Shown: positions 1 to 8,862, numbered from the stretch's first letter. The stretch: 64,000 bases of DNA from Paracoccus aminophilus JCM 7686 (GCF_000444995.1 NC_022041.1:91001-155000); one strand, 5' to 3'. Made by a program: numbers and translations. Notes: generated from the sequence alone by a model not told the origin.

Positions 1-1058
1 CCCGACCCCCGCAGCCTCCGGTTCTGGCCAGCCCGTGGTGGGACCGCGACCGCCATGCCGGGCGCCGGCCTCTGCTGCTCGCGCGCAACCGCATTCAGCG
101 CGCGATCCGCGACTGGCTGGAGAGCGAGACCTTCCTCGAGGTCGATCCGGCGGCTTTGGCGATCAGCCCGGGCAATGAGGCGCATCTGCACGCTTTCGCC
201 ACCACCCAGATCGGCAATGAGGGGATGGGGCGGCAGATGTATCTGCACACCAGCCCTGAATTCGCGATGAAAAAGCTGCTGGCAGCGGGGGAGGAGCGCA
301 TCTTTGCCTTCGCCCATGTCTGGCGCAACCGCGAGCATACCCGGCTTCACAGCCCCGAATTCACCATGCTCGAATGGTATCGCGCGGACGACGATTACCG
401 GCGGCTTTTCGACGATTGCGCACAATTCCTGCGCCTCGCCGCCGAAGCGGCTGGGGCGGAAAGTCTGCAGTATCAGGGCGCGACCTGCGATCCCTATGCC
501 ACGCCCGAGGTGATGAGCGTGGCCGAGGCCTTTGCCGAATATGCCGGCATTGATCTTTTGCCGACGATCGACGGCACCGAGACCGACACCGCGGCGCTGC
601 GCGCGCAAGCCGAAGCAAAGGGGATTCGCACCGCGGCGGATGATAGCTGGTCCGATATTCTCTCGCGCATTCTGGTCGAAAAGGTCGAGCCGCATCTCGG
701 CCATGGCCGCCCGCTGATCCTTGATCGCTATCCCGCCCCCGAAGCCGCCTTGGCCCGCCGCGCCAGCGACGAGCCGCGCGAGGCCGAGCGCTTCGAGCTT
801 TACGCTTGCGGGGTCGAGCTCGCGAATGGCTTTGGCGAATTGACCGATCCCGCCGAGCAACGCCGCAGGTTCGGTCTCGAAATGGACGAGAAATCGCGCG
901 TCTATGGCGAGCGCTACCCGATCGACGAGGATTTTCTGGCCGCTTTGGCCTTCATGCCGCCCGCCTCGGGCTGCGCGCTTGGCTTTGACCGGCTGGTGAT
1001 GCTGGCGACCGGCGCGCCGCGCATCGACGAGGTGCTGTGGACCCCGGTCGCGCCGTAA
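1..1058 (+). CDS. epmA: EF-P lysine ligase EpmA-like (GenX/PoxA/YjeA family), 5' partial
   Basis: A class II lysyl-tRNA-synthetase-like catalytic domain without the anticodon-binding domain. In the family it attaches (R)-beta-lysine to a lysine of translation factor EF-P in the cytoplasm. The frame is open from base 3 with no ATG or GTG, so the start lies left of the window; 351 codons are visible, close to the E. coli length of about 325. Visible motifs fit EpmA: the motif-2 region with 'NPEFTMLEWY'-like text (here SPEFTMLEWY), 'ERFELYACGVELANGF' and the C-terminal 'CALGFDRLVMLATG' motif 3. It ends at TAA 1056-1058 and faces the binding-protein gene across a bidirectional hairpin. A lysS is unlikely because the N-terminal OB domain is missing. 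The family call is strong; the modification itself depends on an EpmB and EF-P outside the window. Confidence 0.88.
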   Translation, partial: RPPQPPVLASPWWDRDRHAGRRPLLLARNRIQRAIRDWLESETFLEVDPAALAISPGNEAHLHAFATTQIGNEGMGRQMYLHTSPEFAMKKLLAAGEERIFAFAHVWRNREHTRLHSPEFTMLEWYRADDDYRRLFDDCAQFLRLAAEAAGAESLQYQGATCDPYATPEVMSVAEAFAEYAGIDLLPTIDGTETDTAALRAQAEAKGIRTAADDSWSDILSRILVEKVEPHLGHGRPLILDRYPAPEAALARRASDEPREAERFELYACGVELANGFGELTDPAEQRRRFGLEMDEKSRVYGERYPIDEDFLAALAFMPPASGCALGFDRLVMLATGAPRIDEVLWTPVAP

Positions 1059-1073
1059 CTGCGCGCAAAAGAA

Positions 1074-1104
1074 AACCGGCCCGCATCCTTTGACGGGGCC
1101 GGTT
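1074..1104 (-). terminator. Intrinsic terminator between convergent genes
   Basis: Inverted repeat AACCGGCCC (1074-1082) / GGGCCGGTT (1096-1104) with a 13-base loop. Read on the minus strand the stem is followed by TTTTCTTTTG, so it best terminates the binding-protein gene; it also lies just after the epmA stop on the plus strand. Confidence 0.75.
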
Positions 1105-1122
1105 CAATTGTCTCAGACCGGA

Positions 1123-2121
1123 TCAGAGCGCCGCGTTGATCTTGTCGGCGGCTTCCGGCGTCACCCAGGCTTTCCAGGTGTCGGGATTGTCCTTGAGGAA
1201 TTTCTTCGCGCCTTCCTCGCCCGTGGCCTGGTTGTCGCTCATCCAGGCCATCAGCTTGTTGACGGTGTCATTCGTCCAGCTGCGTTTCGAGAAATAGTCG
1301 ATGACATCCTTGTCGGCTTTTTCCGAAAAGCCCTTCGAGACCAGCGTGTAGACATTGTCTTTCGGGAAGGCGTTGGGCTTGGGATCGGCGCAATCCGCGA
1401 CCGAGGTGCAGCGCTTCCACTCGGCCGGGTCATTCGGCACGCCCAGATCGATGCGCACCATCTCATATTTGCCCAGAAGCGAGGTCGGCGCCCAATAGAA
1501 GGCGAGAATGCCCTTCTTGTCGCCGTAAGCCTTGGCAATCGCCCCATCAAGCGCGGCGGCCGAGCCGGTGCTGACGACCTCGAAATTATGGCCGGGCAGA
1601 TCGAAGGCCTTGGCGAGCTGGTCGGTCACGATCGTGCCGCCCCAGCCTTCCGGGCCGTTCATGATCGCGCCCTTGCCCGGATCTTCGGGAGCGGGGAAAA
1701 GCTCGGGATGTTTCAGCACGCCGGCAAGGGTCGCAAGCTCGGGATTGGCATCGACCATATATTTCGGCACGAACCAGCCTTGCTGGCCGCCATCCGAAAG
1801 CGAGCTGGCCAGCTCGACGATCTTGCCGTCTTTCAGACCGCCCGCAACGACTTCGGGGACCAGATCGACCCAAGCCTCCGGCACCACTTCGGGTTGGCCT
1901 TTCTCGACCAGCGAGGTGATCGCCGGAACCGTGTCCGAGGTCACGATCTGGGATTTGCAGCCATAGCCGTTGTTGAGGATGAACTGGTCGAGATTGGCCA
2001 GAACCTCGGCGCTTTGCCAGTTCATGCTGGCCAGCGTGAACTCACCGCAATCGGCCCAAGCTGCGGCGCCGAAGCCGATCATGGGTAGGGCGAGCAATGC
2101 CGAAATGGCACGGGTTTTCAT
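1123..2121 (-). CDS. Glycine betaine/proline-type ABC transporter substrate-binding protein (OpuAC family), orphan
   Basis: A 332-residue periplasmic binding protein of the ProX/OpuAC type for quaternary amines. The start at 2121 is chosen because it gives a standard signal peptide (Met-Lys-Thr-Arg then a hydrophobic stretch ending in Ala-Trp-Ala) and because AGGGAG lies just upstream; the open frame runs further 5' without support. It is a clear paralogue of the ProX at 31817-32818: both share MTWQSAEVLANLDQF-like and 'QQGWxVPKY' segments, the 'CTSVADC' cysteine pair and 'GLMAWMSDNQATGE' near the C-terminus. No permease or ATPase gene is adjacent, so it may feed the ProVW pair 29 kb away or act alone. 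The ligand cannot be read from sequence; betaine, choline or another trimethylamine compound are all possible. Confidence 0.85.
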   Translation of the reverse strand: MKTRAISALLALPMIGFGAAAWADCGEFTLASMNWQSAEVLANLDQFILNNGYGCKSQIVTSDTVPAITSLVEKGQPEVVPEAWVDLVPEVVAGGLKDGKIVELASSLSDGGQQGWFVPKYMVDANPELATLAGVLKHPELFPAPEDPGKGAIMNGPEGWGGTIVTDQLAKAFDLPGHNFEVVSTGSAAALDGAIAKAYGDKKGILAFYWAPTSLLGKYEMVRIDLGVPNDPAEWKRCTSVADCADPKPNAFPKDNVYTLVSKGFSEKADKDVIDYFSKRSWTNDTVNKLMAWMSDNQATGEEGAKKFLKDNPDTWKAWVTPEAADKINAAL

Positions 2122-2303
2122 AGGCAACTCCCTGCGCGACTTGTGTCTATCGGGCGCGCAGCCTGCCGCAGGGGTGCGAGCCTCGCCGTGCGCGGCGGGC
2201 CCGGCACGATCCATATTCTGGATGAGATCAGAATAACTGTACAATGCTGTCGAGCAAGATCACGATAGAGATATAAGACTTTTGGTTGATAACCCTGTGC
2301 AGG

Positions 2304-4535
2304 CTAGCCCGCGCCAAAGATGAAGGCATTCAGCGCGCGCGGCGCCACCGGCTTCATCATGACCTCGATCCCCAGATCGCGCGCGCGGTTCTGCACTTCC
2401 TCGGAGCGGTTCGCGGTGACCAGTCGCATCCGCAGATCTGGACCAAAGCGCATCCGCAGCGCGGTCAGGCAAGCGAGCCCGTCCATGCCCTCGCCAAGCT
2501 GGTGATCGACCAGACAGAGATCGGGCTCGACCTCGGTTTCGGCGATCAGATCCAGCGCCGCCTCGCCGCTGGTCACATCCAGAACCGTGAGGCCCCATTT
2601 CTCGAGCAGCTCGGTCATGGCGCGCGACAGCTCGGCGTCATTTTCGACGAGCAGCAGGGTGAGCCCGCTTTGCTCATCGGCGCGTGGCTCTTCGGCGGGC
2701 GCGGGCGTGGGAAGCTCGACGGGTGCGTCGATGGCGGGGGTCAGGGTCAGCGCGAAGGTCGAGCCGCAGCCGGGCGCGGAGCGCAGCGATAGCGGATGCC
2801 CGAGCAGCGAGGCCGCGCGCTCGACGATGGCGAGCCCGAGGCCCAGACCCTCGGCCGCCGAGGCACCGCTGCCGAGCCGGTGAAACTCGCGAAAGATCGC
2901 CTCCTGATCCGCGGGGGCAATGCCGGGGCCAGAATCGCGCACCTCGGCCAGCCACATCGCGCCGCGCCGCCGCAGCCCGACAAAGACCCGGCCCGTCGCG
3001 GTATAGCGGATCGCATTGGAGATCAGGTTTTGCAGGATGCGACGCAGATAGACCTGATCCGAGATCACCACCGCCTCGACCGGGCGGATCACCAGTTCCA
3101 GCCCTTTGCGCGCGGCCAGTGGGGCGAATTCGTCGCGCAATTGCCGAAAGAGCGGGCCAAGCGCCACCGGCTCTAGCGTGACCGCGGCATAGCCCGATTC
3201 CAGCCGCGAGATGTCGAGCAGCGCACTCAGCAACCCCTCGACCGAATCGAGCGAGCGCTGCACTTTCGAGATGGTTTTCTGCGCCCGCTCGCCCATCGGC
3301 TCGTGCTGAAGCGAGGTCAGGTAAAGCGTCGCGGCGGACAGCGGCTGCAAGAGGTCATGGCTTGCGGCGGCGACAAAGCGGGCGCGCGAGGCATTGGCGC
3401 GCTCGGCCCGCGACAGGGCATCCTCAAGCTCAAGCGTGCGCTCGGTGACGCGCGCTTCCAGCGTTTCATTGGCGCGTGAGAGATCCTCGAGCGCGCGCCG
3501 CTCGGCAGAGACATCGTCAAAGGACATGACGAAGCCCCCGCCCGGCACCTCTTGGGCGAAGATTTCAAAAACCTGCGCGCCGCCTTCACGCGTCACCTCG
3601 ATCGAAAAGCTGTCACGGCGACGCACCCGGCGCACCCAATCCGAGATGCGATGCGCCGACAGCCCGTGCGGAAAGACGAATTGCTGCTGCACCTGCGCCA
3701 GAAGCTGGTCGAATTGCATCCCCTGACGCACGCGGGTGCGGGGCAGGGTGAGGAATTCGGTCAGCTTGTCGTTCCAGCCCAGAAGATGCAGCCGCGCGTC
3801 GAAGATGCAGACGCCAAGCTTCAGATGCTCCAGCGTCGCGCGCAGGATCAGGGCCTGATCGTCGAGCATCCGGCCGCGCTCTTCGCGCTCGCGGCGCAGC
3901 AGGTCGGTGACCTCGGTCTGCAAGATGACGGTGCCGCCGTCGCGGGTGCGATGCTCCGAGATCTGCATCCAGCGATCCGCGCCCATGCCTTGCGTCAGGA
4001 TGAAATGACGCTCGGCATGGCGCTTGCGCCGCATCTGCACCCAATCCGCCGGGCTCATGCCCTCGGGCATCACCAGATGCGCCGAGCTGGCCGCAAGTTC
4101 GAGATAGGCGTCAAAGCCCAGCCCCGGACGCAGCCGGTCGAGAATATCGGGCAACAGCGCATTGAATCGCGAATTGCACATGACCATGACATCATCGGGG
4201 TCAAAGAGCGCAAAGCCCTCCTGCACGGTCTCGATCGCGGCGGCGAGGTTCTGGCGCGCGGCTTCGGTTTCGCGATTGGCCGCCGCGAGCCGGGTGTTCG
4301 TGGTGTTGAGCAGATCAAGCGCGCGCTCCAGATCCTGCGTGCGCGCGCGGACCTGATCTTCCAGCATGGCGGCGCGCTGGAACTGGGCATAGCCGGTGCC
4401 GTGATCTTCGGGCATGTCCTCGACCTGCCGGATCAGCGCGCCCGCGATTTGCAGCAGCTTCTCATTGCGCCGCTCAAGCGTATCCTCGGCATGGAAGAGA
4501 AAGGACAGATCCGGCGGCGGGGCGGCTTGGCTCAT
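2304..4535 (-). CDS. NahK/ErcS'-like hybrid sensor histidine kinase with C-terminal receiver
   Basis: A 743-residue cytoplasmic hybrid kinase without membrane segments. Order: N-terminal coiled coil (about 15-100), two PAS regions (about 100-215 and 230-350), a second coiled coil, HisKA with the phospho-acceptor His393 (ASHDLLQP), HATPase with N box near 503-511, G1 DSGPGIA (534-540) and G2 GLGLGLAIV (563-571), and a receiver domain from about 625 with phospho-acceptor Asp677 (CLVDHQL). This layout and the FIST-domain partner match Pseudomonas NahK/ErcS'. It overlaps the FIST gene by ATGA, so the two are translationally coupled, and the cognate output is probably the LuxR-type regulator at the head of the operon. 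Signal is unknown; by the NosP-NahK precedent nitric oxide could control it through the partner protein. Confidence 0.88.
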   Translation of the reverse strand: MSQAAPPPDLSFLFHAEDTLERRNEKLLQIAGALIRQVEDMPEDHGTGYAQFQRAAMLEDQVRARTQDLERALDLLNTTNTRLAAANRETEAARQNLAAAIETVQEGFALFDPDDVMVMCNSRFNALLPDILDRLRPGLGFDAYLELAASSAHLVMPEGMSPADWVQMRRKRHAERHFILTQGMGADRWMQISEHRTRDGGTVILQTEVTDLLRREREERGRMLDDQALILRATLEHLKLGVCIFDARLHLLGWNDKLTEFLTLPRTRVRQGMQFDQLLAQVQQQFVFPHGLSAHRISDWVRRVRRRDSFSIEVTREGGAQVFEIFAQEVPGGGFVMSFDDVSAERRALEDLSRANETLEARVTERTLELEDALSRAERANASRARFVAAASHDLLQPLSAATLYLTSLQHEPMGERAQKTISKVQRSLDSVEGLLSALLDISRLESGYAAVTLEPVALGPLFRQLRDEFAPLAARKGLELVIRPVEAVVISDQVYLRRILQNLISNAIRYTATGRVFVGLRRRGAMWLAEVRDSGPGIAPADQEAIFREFHRLGSGASAAEGLGLGLAIVERAASLLGHPLSLRSAPGCGSTFALTLTPAIDAPVELPTPAPAEEPRADEQSGLTLLLVENDAELSRAMTELLEKWGLTVLDVTSGEAALDLIAETEVEPDLCLVDHQLGEGMDGLACLTALRMRFGPDLRMRLVTANRSEEVQNRARDLGIEVMMKPVAPRALNAFIFGAG

Positions 4536-5761
4536 CCGGTCTGCTCCGGCGGATAGAAGGCGATGCCGGTCAGCGTCTGGTTCACATGGAGCCCGCCATA
4601 TTGCTCGCCATAGGTGGAAAAGCCGATGACCCGGTGGCGGGCAAGCAGACGCGAGACCTCGGTCGCTTGCTGGCGGCCCTCGGCGTCGATGCGGCGGAAG
4701 ATGCAGTCAAAGCCAAGGATCAGCGCGGGGGCGCGGGGCTGACTCAGCCGGCCAAGCTCGGTCTTGAGGTGCGCGGCCATATCGCCGGGCTCGGAGACGG
4801 TCAGGACCATGCCCTCGGCGACGGCGCTGAAAAAGACCAGCGCATTCCCGGCCCCGACATGGCGGATGGCGCGGGCATGATAGCGCCCGCCCGCGCGCAC
4901 CAGCACCGGATGGGTGGCGAAAACATGGCTCGACAGCGCCTCGACCGGCAGGCCGATCAGCCGGGCATATTCCTGCGCGGCCGGTTCGTCATTGATGCGC
5001 AGCGCGGCGCGGCTGGCGGGATCGGCGGCGGTGACGATCATCCGCGCTGCCGAGGCCCGGGTATGGTCCAGGGAAAAGTCGCGCATCTCGCCCTTGCTGC
5101 GCAACAGGCAAAGGATCGCGGCATTCTGCAGCACGCGGCGGCCCGAAAAGACGCTGGCATTGCGAAACTCGCCTGCATCGCCCGCCGAGCCGCCGATCAT
5201 CTGGACCTGACCGAGCCCGCTGGACAGCGCGGCGACCAGCGCCTCTTCCTGCCCCGAGAGCCCATCCACCAGCAGGATCGCGGCATCATGGGGATGGCTT
5301 GTCACATGGGCCGAGAGCGCCTGACGCGCGTCGAGCACCTTGGCGATGGTGCGGCGGGTGTCGAGCTGGTCGATGTCCTCAAACAGAACCGGGGCCGCGA
5401 CAAAGCCCGCCGCCGGAAAGGCCAGCGCGACGATCTGGCCGCTGGCATAGCCCGTGGCATTGATTTCGCCTGCGGTGGTGCAGCCGACGATCTGGGTGCC
5501 CGGAAAGCGCTGGGCCATGCGGTCCAGAAGCGGCCCGAGCGCGGCTTCAAGCGAGACAAAGAGCACGATCAGCGCGAAAGGGTCGGGGCCGAGCTCGCGC
5601 GCCAGCTCGCCCACCGGATCGGGGCTGTCTGCGGCGACAGAGAGGCTGCGCGGCATGGTCGGTTCGGGCTGCGGCGCTGGGCCGGTTTCGCCGCCGATCT
5701 GGCGACCGATCTCGCCAAGAAACTGGCTGTCGGGGTCGCTGCCGCAGGACATTGTGCTCAT
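4532..5761 (-). CDS. FIST-domain sensor protein (NosP-like)
   Basis: A 409-residue soluble protein with FIST N (about 45-245) and FIST C (about 255-400) domains. FIST proteins are sensory modules; in Pseudomonas, Shewanella and Vibrio the NosP members bind haem and nitric oxide and inhibit the adjacent kinase NahK. Start at 5761 is backed by GGAGGT six bases upstream. Its stop overlaps the kinase start by four bases, and the regulator gene ends 34 bases upstream, giving a three-gene operon. The residue range 60-100 (FALIVLFVS...GTQIVGCTTAGEI as separate segments) is typical FIST N text. Whether it binds haem cannot be told here, so the NosP name is by neighbourhood. Confidence 0.83.
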   Translation of the reverse strand: MSTMSCGSDPDSQFLGEIGRQIGGETGPAPQPEPTMPRSLSVAADSPDPVGELARELGPDPFALIVLFVSLEAALGPLLDRMAQRFPGTQIVGCTTAGEINATGYASGQIVALAFPAAGFVAAPVLFEDIDQLDTRRTIAKVLDARQALSAHVTSHPHDAAILLVDGLSGQEEALVAALSSGLGQVQMIGGSAGDAGEFRNASVFSGRRVLQNAAILCLLRSKGEMRDFSLDHTRASAARMIVTAADPASRAALRINDEPAAQEYARLIGLPVEALSSHVFATHPVLVRAGGRYHARAIRHVGAGNALVFFSAVAEGMVLTVSEPGDMAAHLKTELGRLSQPRAPALILGFDCIFRRIDAEGRQQATEVSRLLARHRVIGFSTYGEQYGGLHVNQTLTGIAFYPPEQTG

Positions 5762-5795
5762 AACCCACCTCCGAGGCGGGAAGGTTAGGGGCTTC

Positions 5796-6494
5796 CTAAT
5801 GGCCCGACAAGGGGCCGGGGCCCTGCGCTTCGCGGGCCATCAGCACCGCCTGCGTGCGCGAATAGACCCCGAGCTTGCGCATGATCGCGGTGATATGCGC
5901 CTTCACCGTGGTCTCGGCGATCGACATGTCATGGGCGATCTGCTTGTTCATCTTGCCCGCGCAGACCTGTTCGAGAATCTTCGCCTGTTGCCGGGTCAGC
6001 TGCGAGAGGCGACGAATGGCCTCGTCCTGCGGCGTCAGCTTCTTGGCGTCGATCAGCGCGCTCAGGCTGACCTCGGGGACAAAGACCTGCCCGCGCCCAA
6101 TGGTCTCAAGCGCGGTGTGAAAGAGATCGCGGCGCGAATGTTTCGACAAAAAGCCCGCCGCCCCGGCCAGCAGGGCCGAGCGCACGGTGCGCGGCTCCGC
6201 CGCCGAGGTGACGATGACCACCGGCAACAGCGGCGCGGCCTGACGCAAAGCCATCAGCCCCTCGAGCCCGGTCACATCCGGCAGATGCAGGTCGAGAAAG
6301 ACGATATCGGGCGCGGGGCCCACCTCGATCCGGGACAGCGCCGCTTCGAGGGTTTCGCAATGCTCGACCGTCTCGATCCCTTCGACCGTTTGCAGCGTCA
6401 TCACCAGCGCATCGCCGAACAGCGGATGGTCCTCGACGATCAGCGCGGTGCGAAAGCCGGTTTTCGGGCAGCTGAAGGCGGGTTGCTCCTGCAT
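5796..6494 (-). CDS. NarL/LuxR-family response regulator
   Basis: A 232-residue two-domain regulator. The receiver domain (about 15-135) has the acidic pair Glu21-Asp22, the phospho-acceptor Asp68 (VFLDLHLPD) and Lys near 114. The LuxR-type helix-turn-helix (about 165-225) carries 'NKQIAHDMSIAETTVKAH' text. ATG 6494 is preferred over an in-frame GTG at 6500 because AGAGG lies five bases before it. First gene of the operon with the FIST protein and hybrid kinase. In Pseudomonas aeruginosa the kinase ErcS'/NahK works with LuxR-type ErbR in control of ethanol oxidation; by analogy this protein could control C1 or alcohol oxidation genes, which is inference from synteny with the mau cluster 1.5 kb away. 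Confidence 0.88.
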   Translation of the reverse strand: MQEQPAFSCPKTGFRTALIVEDHPLFGDALVMTLQTVEGIETVEHCETLEAALSRIEVGPAPDIVFLDLHLPDVTGLEGLMALRQAAPLLPVVIVTSAAEPRTVRSALLAGAAGFLSKHSRRDLFHTALETIGRGQVFVPEVSLSALIDAKKLTPQDEAIRRLSQLTRQQAKILEQVCAGKMNKQIAHDMSIAETTVKAHITAIMRKLGVYSRTQAVLMAREAQGPGPLSGH

Positions 6495-6678
6495 GGTCAC
6501 CTCTGTTCGCGGGGCCTTTCGGGCAGTCTACCCCGGAAAGGCGGCGGGGCGGTATTGCTGAAAAGTCTCGATTGCCCCGGCTTTACCGCGGCGCGAGGGC
6601 GTGGGCAGTGACGGAACGGCTTGCGTTGGCCCCGGCGCTCTGATTGGCGTGGGGCGCGACACGCGCGAAAGGATGGCG

Positions 6679-7131
6679 ATGACCACGCTTTATATCGATG
6701 CCGATGCCTGCCCGGTGAAAGCCGAGGCCGAGCGCGTTGCGACCCGTCAGGCCGTGCCGATGGTGCTGGTCTGCAATGGCGGCATCCGGCCCTCGGCCAA
6801 TCCGCTGGTCTCGCTGGTGATCGTCGATGCCGGGCTCGATGTCGCCGATGGCTGGATCGCGGATCGCTGCGGGCCGGGCGATGTCGTCGTGACCTCGGAT
6901 ATTCCGCTGGCCGACCGCTGCGTGAAGGCGGGAGCGCGGGTGATCCAGCCCAATGGCGAGGTGCTGACCGAGGCCAATATCGGCCAACGGCTGGCTTTGC
7001 GCGATCTGATGAGCGACATCCGCTCGGCCGATCCGTTTCATCAGGGCGGCGGGCGGCCCTTTGGCAAGACCGATCGCGCGCAGTTTCTGCAAGCACTCGA
7101 CCGGGTGCTGACGCAGGCGCGGCGCGGCTGA
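6679..7131 (+). CDS. YaiI/YqxD family protein (UPF0178, DUF188)
   Basis: A 150-residue protein with the family's N-terminal DADACPVK motif (residues 7-14) and the central '[19 protein letters not shown]' block, features shared with PIN-like nuclease folds. Function is not established. The start at 6679 has AAAGGA at good distance and gives the normal family length; a second ATG two codons upstream (6673) and a longer frame from 6601 are less likely. It is transcribed away from the signalling operon and has no obvious functional link to its neighbours. Confidence 0.8.
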   Translation: MTTLYIDADACPVKAEAERVATRQAVPMVLVCNGGIRPSANPLVSLVIVDAGLDVADGWIADRCGPGDVVVTSDIPLADRCVKAGARVIQPNGEVLTEANIGQRLALRDLMSDIRSADPFHQGGGRPFGKTDRAQFLQALDRVLTQARRG

Positions 7132-7222
7132 AAGCCATTAAGGCTTGCCTTGAGCGCGCCGCACTGAAACCTTGGGCTTTGGCTGCACAGACGGAACGGG
7201 AGATCCGGGATTGCGCGAAAGC

Positions 7223-7618
7223 ATGAGGAAACTGGCCCCGAAAGGGCGCTTTCTGCCGGTCATCGGCGGCTATCTTTACGAGACCGAGCGCAACGGGCCA
7301 GCCTGCCTGATTTCGACGCAAGAGCGCGCCGATCTGGTGCGCCAGATCCTGCGACGGCTGCCTTTCGCGGTGGTGATCCCTGTTGTTTTGGGCGTCGGTG
7401 CGGGCGCTTTGGCGGGGCAGGCCTTGCCAGAGCTTGGCGCGAATTTTCCGGCGCTGCTGCTGATCGCGCTTACGCTTGTCGCCGGGCTTTATGCGGCGCT
7501 GCGCTGGGTGATGCAGGGCCCGATGCGCGCCCTTGCCAACCGACCGCAGCTGTCCCCCGACGAGGCCCGCGCGCTGCGGCTGGGCTATGAGGACAGCCTG
7601 CCCGAGCGCCCGCGCTGA
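7223..7618 (+). CDS. Small two-helix membrane protein, unknown function
   Basis: A 131-residue protein with an N-terminal soluble part containing 'IGGYLYETERNGPACL' and two predicted transmembrane helices (about 45-68 and 72-95), then a short C-terminal tail ending 'EDSLPERPR'. I recognise no family. The start at 7223 gives a compact protein but has only a weak upstream purine run; the frame stays open to 7172. Codon use resembles its neighbours and the frame is uninterrupted. It follows the YaiI gene by about 90 bases and precedes the mau promoter region. Confidence 0.55.
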   Translation: MRKLAPKGRFLPVIGGYLYETERNGPACLISTQERADLVRQILRRLPFAVVIPVVLGVGAGALAGQALPELGANFPALLLIALTLVAGLYAALRWVMQGPMRALANRPQLSPDEARALRLGYEDSLPERPR

Positions 7619-8015
7619 TTCGTCGCAGGGCTGGCCGCGCGGCAGAGGGCCGTCACATCATTTCGACCCTAGCGGGAATATCATTTTGCGAGGTCAATCC
7701 TGACCAGAAATCGGTCGATTTTCGGGTGCCGATCGACGCCGAAAACGGGGTAAGGATCCCGGTTGGGCCGGCTGCATTTTGCTCGTTTTCGAGGTCTTCC
7801 GAGATGAAATCCCCGGGAAATGCTAGATGAAAGATGAAATGCATCTCACGGAAATTGTTCTAAAATATTTTCTCTCCCGAGGACGGTTTACGAAAATTTC
7901 TCGCAGAGTGAAAAAATTTCACCCCTAAGTCTCAATTGCTCCGGTCATTCTTCCGTGATTGCCTCTCTGTGCGCGATTGTATGCCCATTCTCGGGCGCCT
8001 TCAGGGAGGGAGGAT
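7619..8015 (+). promoter_or_regulatory. mau upstream region with two AT-rich palindromes; no gene seen
   Basis: A 397-base gap, markedly more AT-rich than its surroundings toward mauF. Palindromes: AAATCG-GT-CGATTT at 7708-7721; GAAAATTTC at 7892-7900 followed by a perfect GTGAAA-AAA-TTTCAC at 7908-7922. In P. denitrificans and P. versutus this interval holds the divergent mauR gene and the mauF promoter; here there is no LysR-type frame in it. The strong Shine-Dalgarno of mauF is at its right edge. A minus-strand frame at 7653-7844 has no recognisable product. Confidence 0.5.
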
Positions 8016-8855
8016 ATGGCATCCATCGATGAAGCCATTGCGATGCCGGGGAGTGAGAACTCGGTACCTGATTGTATTTTCTTTCCGGACACCTACACGA
8101 CGGCGACCCGTGGCGCGATTCTTGCCGCGTCCGCTGCTGCTGGGGGTGTCGGTGGATATCTGATGTCGCAAAGTGCGGACCTCACCGGTGCGCTCTGGGC
8201 GGTTATTGGCGTGGCAGCACTGGCGGGCGGCGTTCTGTCGACCTGGTCGCCCTGCGGCTATTCTTCGATTTCGCTGCTGCGTCCCAATGGGCGCGGCGTC
8301 AAGGCCGCTATCGGCTGGCTGCCGACCTTTGCCATGCATGGGGTCGGTTATGCCGTTGGTGCGGTCATTCTGGGAACGCTTCTGGGCGCTATCGGCGCAC
8401 TCGCGGGCTTTACCGGCTTTGCCTCGACTGTGGCTTTGTCGGTTCTGGCCATCATCGGTCTGCTTTATGGGGCGCATCAGCTGGATTTCCTGCGCGTGCC
8501 CTATCCGCAGCGCCGGGCGCAGGTGCCGCATGACGCGCGCAACCGGTTCCCGAAATGGGTTATTGGCGGTCTTTACGGTCTGTCGCTGGGTCTCGACTAT
8601 CTGACCTATGTGCAGACTCCGCTGCTTTACATGATGACCCTCGCGGCGGTCTTCACCGGGCATATCCCGGCGGCAATCGCTGTTATCGCGCTCTTCAATC
8701 TCGGTCGCTACCTGCCGGTCGCAGTCAATCTGCTGCCCTGCAAGGATTACGCCATCCAAGCTTGGCTGGCCCGGAACCAAGAGCGTGCGGCAATTGCCGA
8801 TGGAGCGATTCTGGTCGCTCTGGGTGCTGCCTTTGCGGTGCTTGCCCTGATCTGA
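8016..8855 (+). CDS. mauF: Methylamine utilization protein MauF
   Basis: A 279-residue polytopic inner-membrane protein, first gene of the mau operon, needed in Paracoccus for maturation of methylamine dehydrogenase. After a soluble N-terminus (about 45 residues, with CIFFPDTY) come about six to seven hydrophobic helices; a 'TWSPCGYSS' motif near residue 85 recalls the CcdA/DsbD-like family and could carry a redox cysteine together with the Cys in 'LLPCKDYA' near the C-terminus. ATG 8016 is chosen over an earlier frame start because GGGAGGGAGG lies just upstream and the protein then begins in the conserved region. Followed by two hairpins before mauB. Confidence 0.92.
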   Translation: MASIDEAIAMPGSENSVPDCIFFPDTYTTATRGAILAASAAAGGVGGYLMSQSADLTGALWAVIGVAALAGGVLSTWSPCGYSSISLLRPNGRGVKAAIGWLPTFAMHGVGYAVGAVILGTLLGAIGALAGFTGFASTVALSVLAIIGLLYGAHQLDFLRVPYPQRRAQVPHDARNRFPKWVIGGLYGLSLGLDYLTYVQTPLLYMMTLAAVFTGHIPAAIAVIALFNLGRYLPVAVNLLPCKDYAIQAWLARNQERAAIADGAILVALGAAFAVLALI

Positions 8856-8862
8856 CGATCGG

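Noticed and set aside
7653..7844. 63-codon minus-strand frame in the mau upstream gap
   Set aside because: No homology that I recognise and too short to be mauR or a remnant of it.
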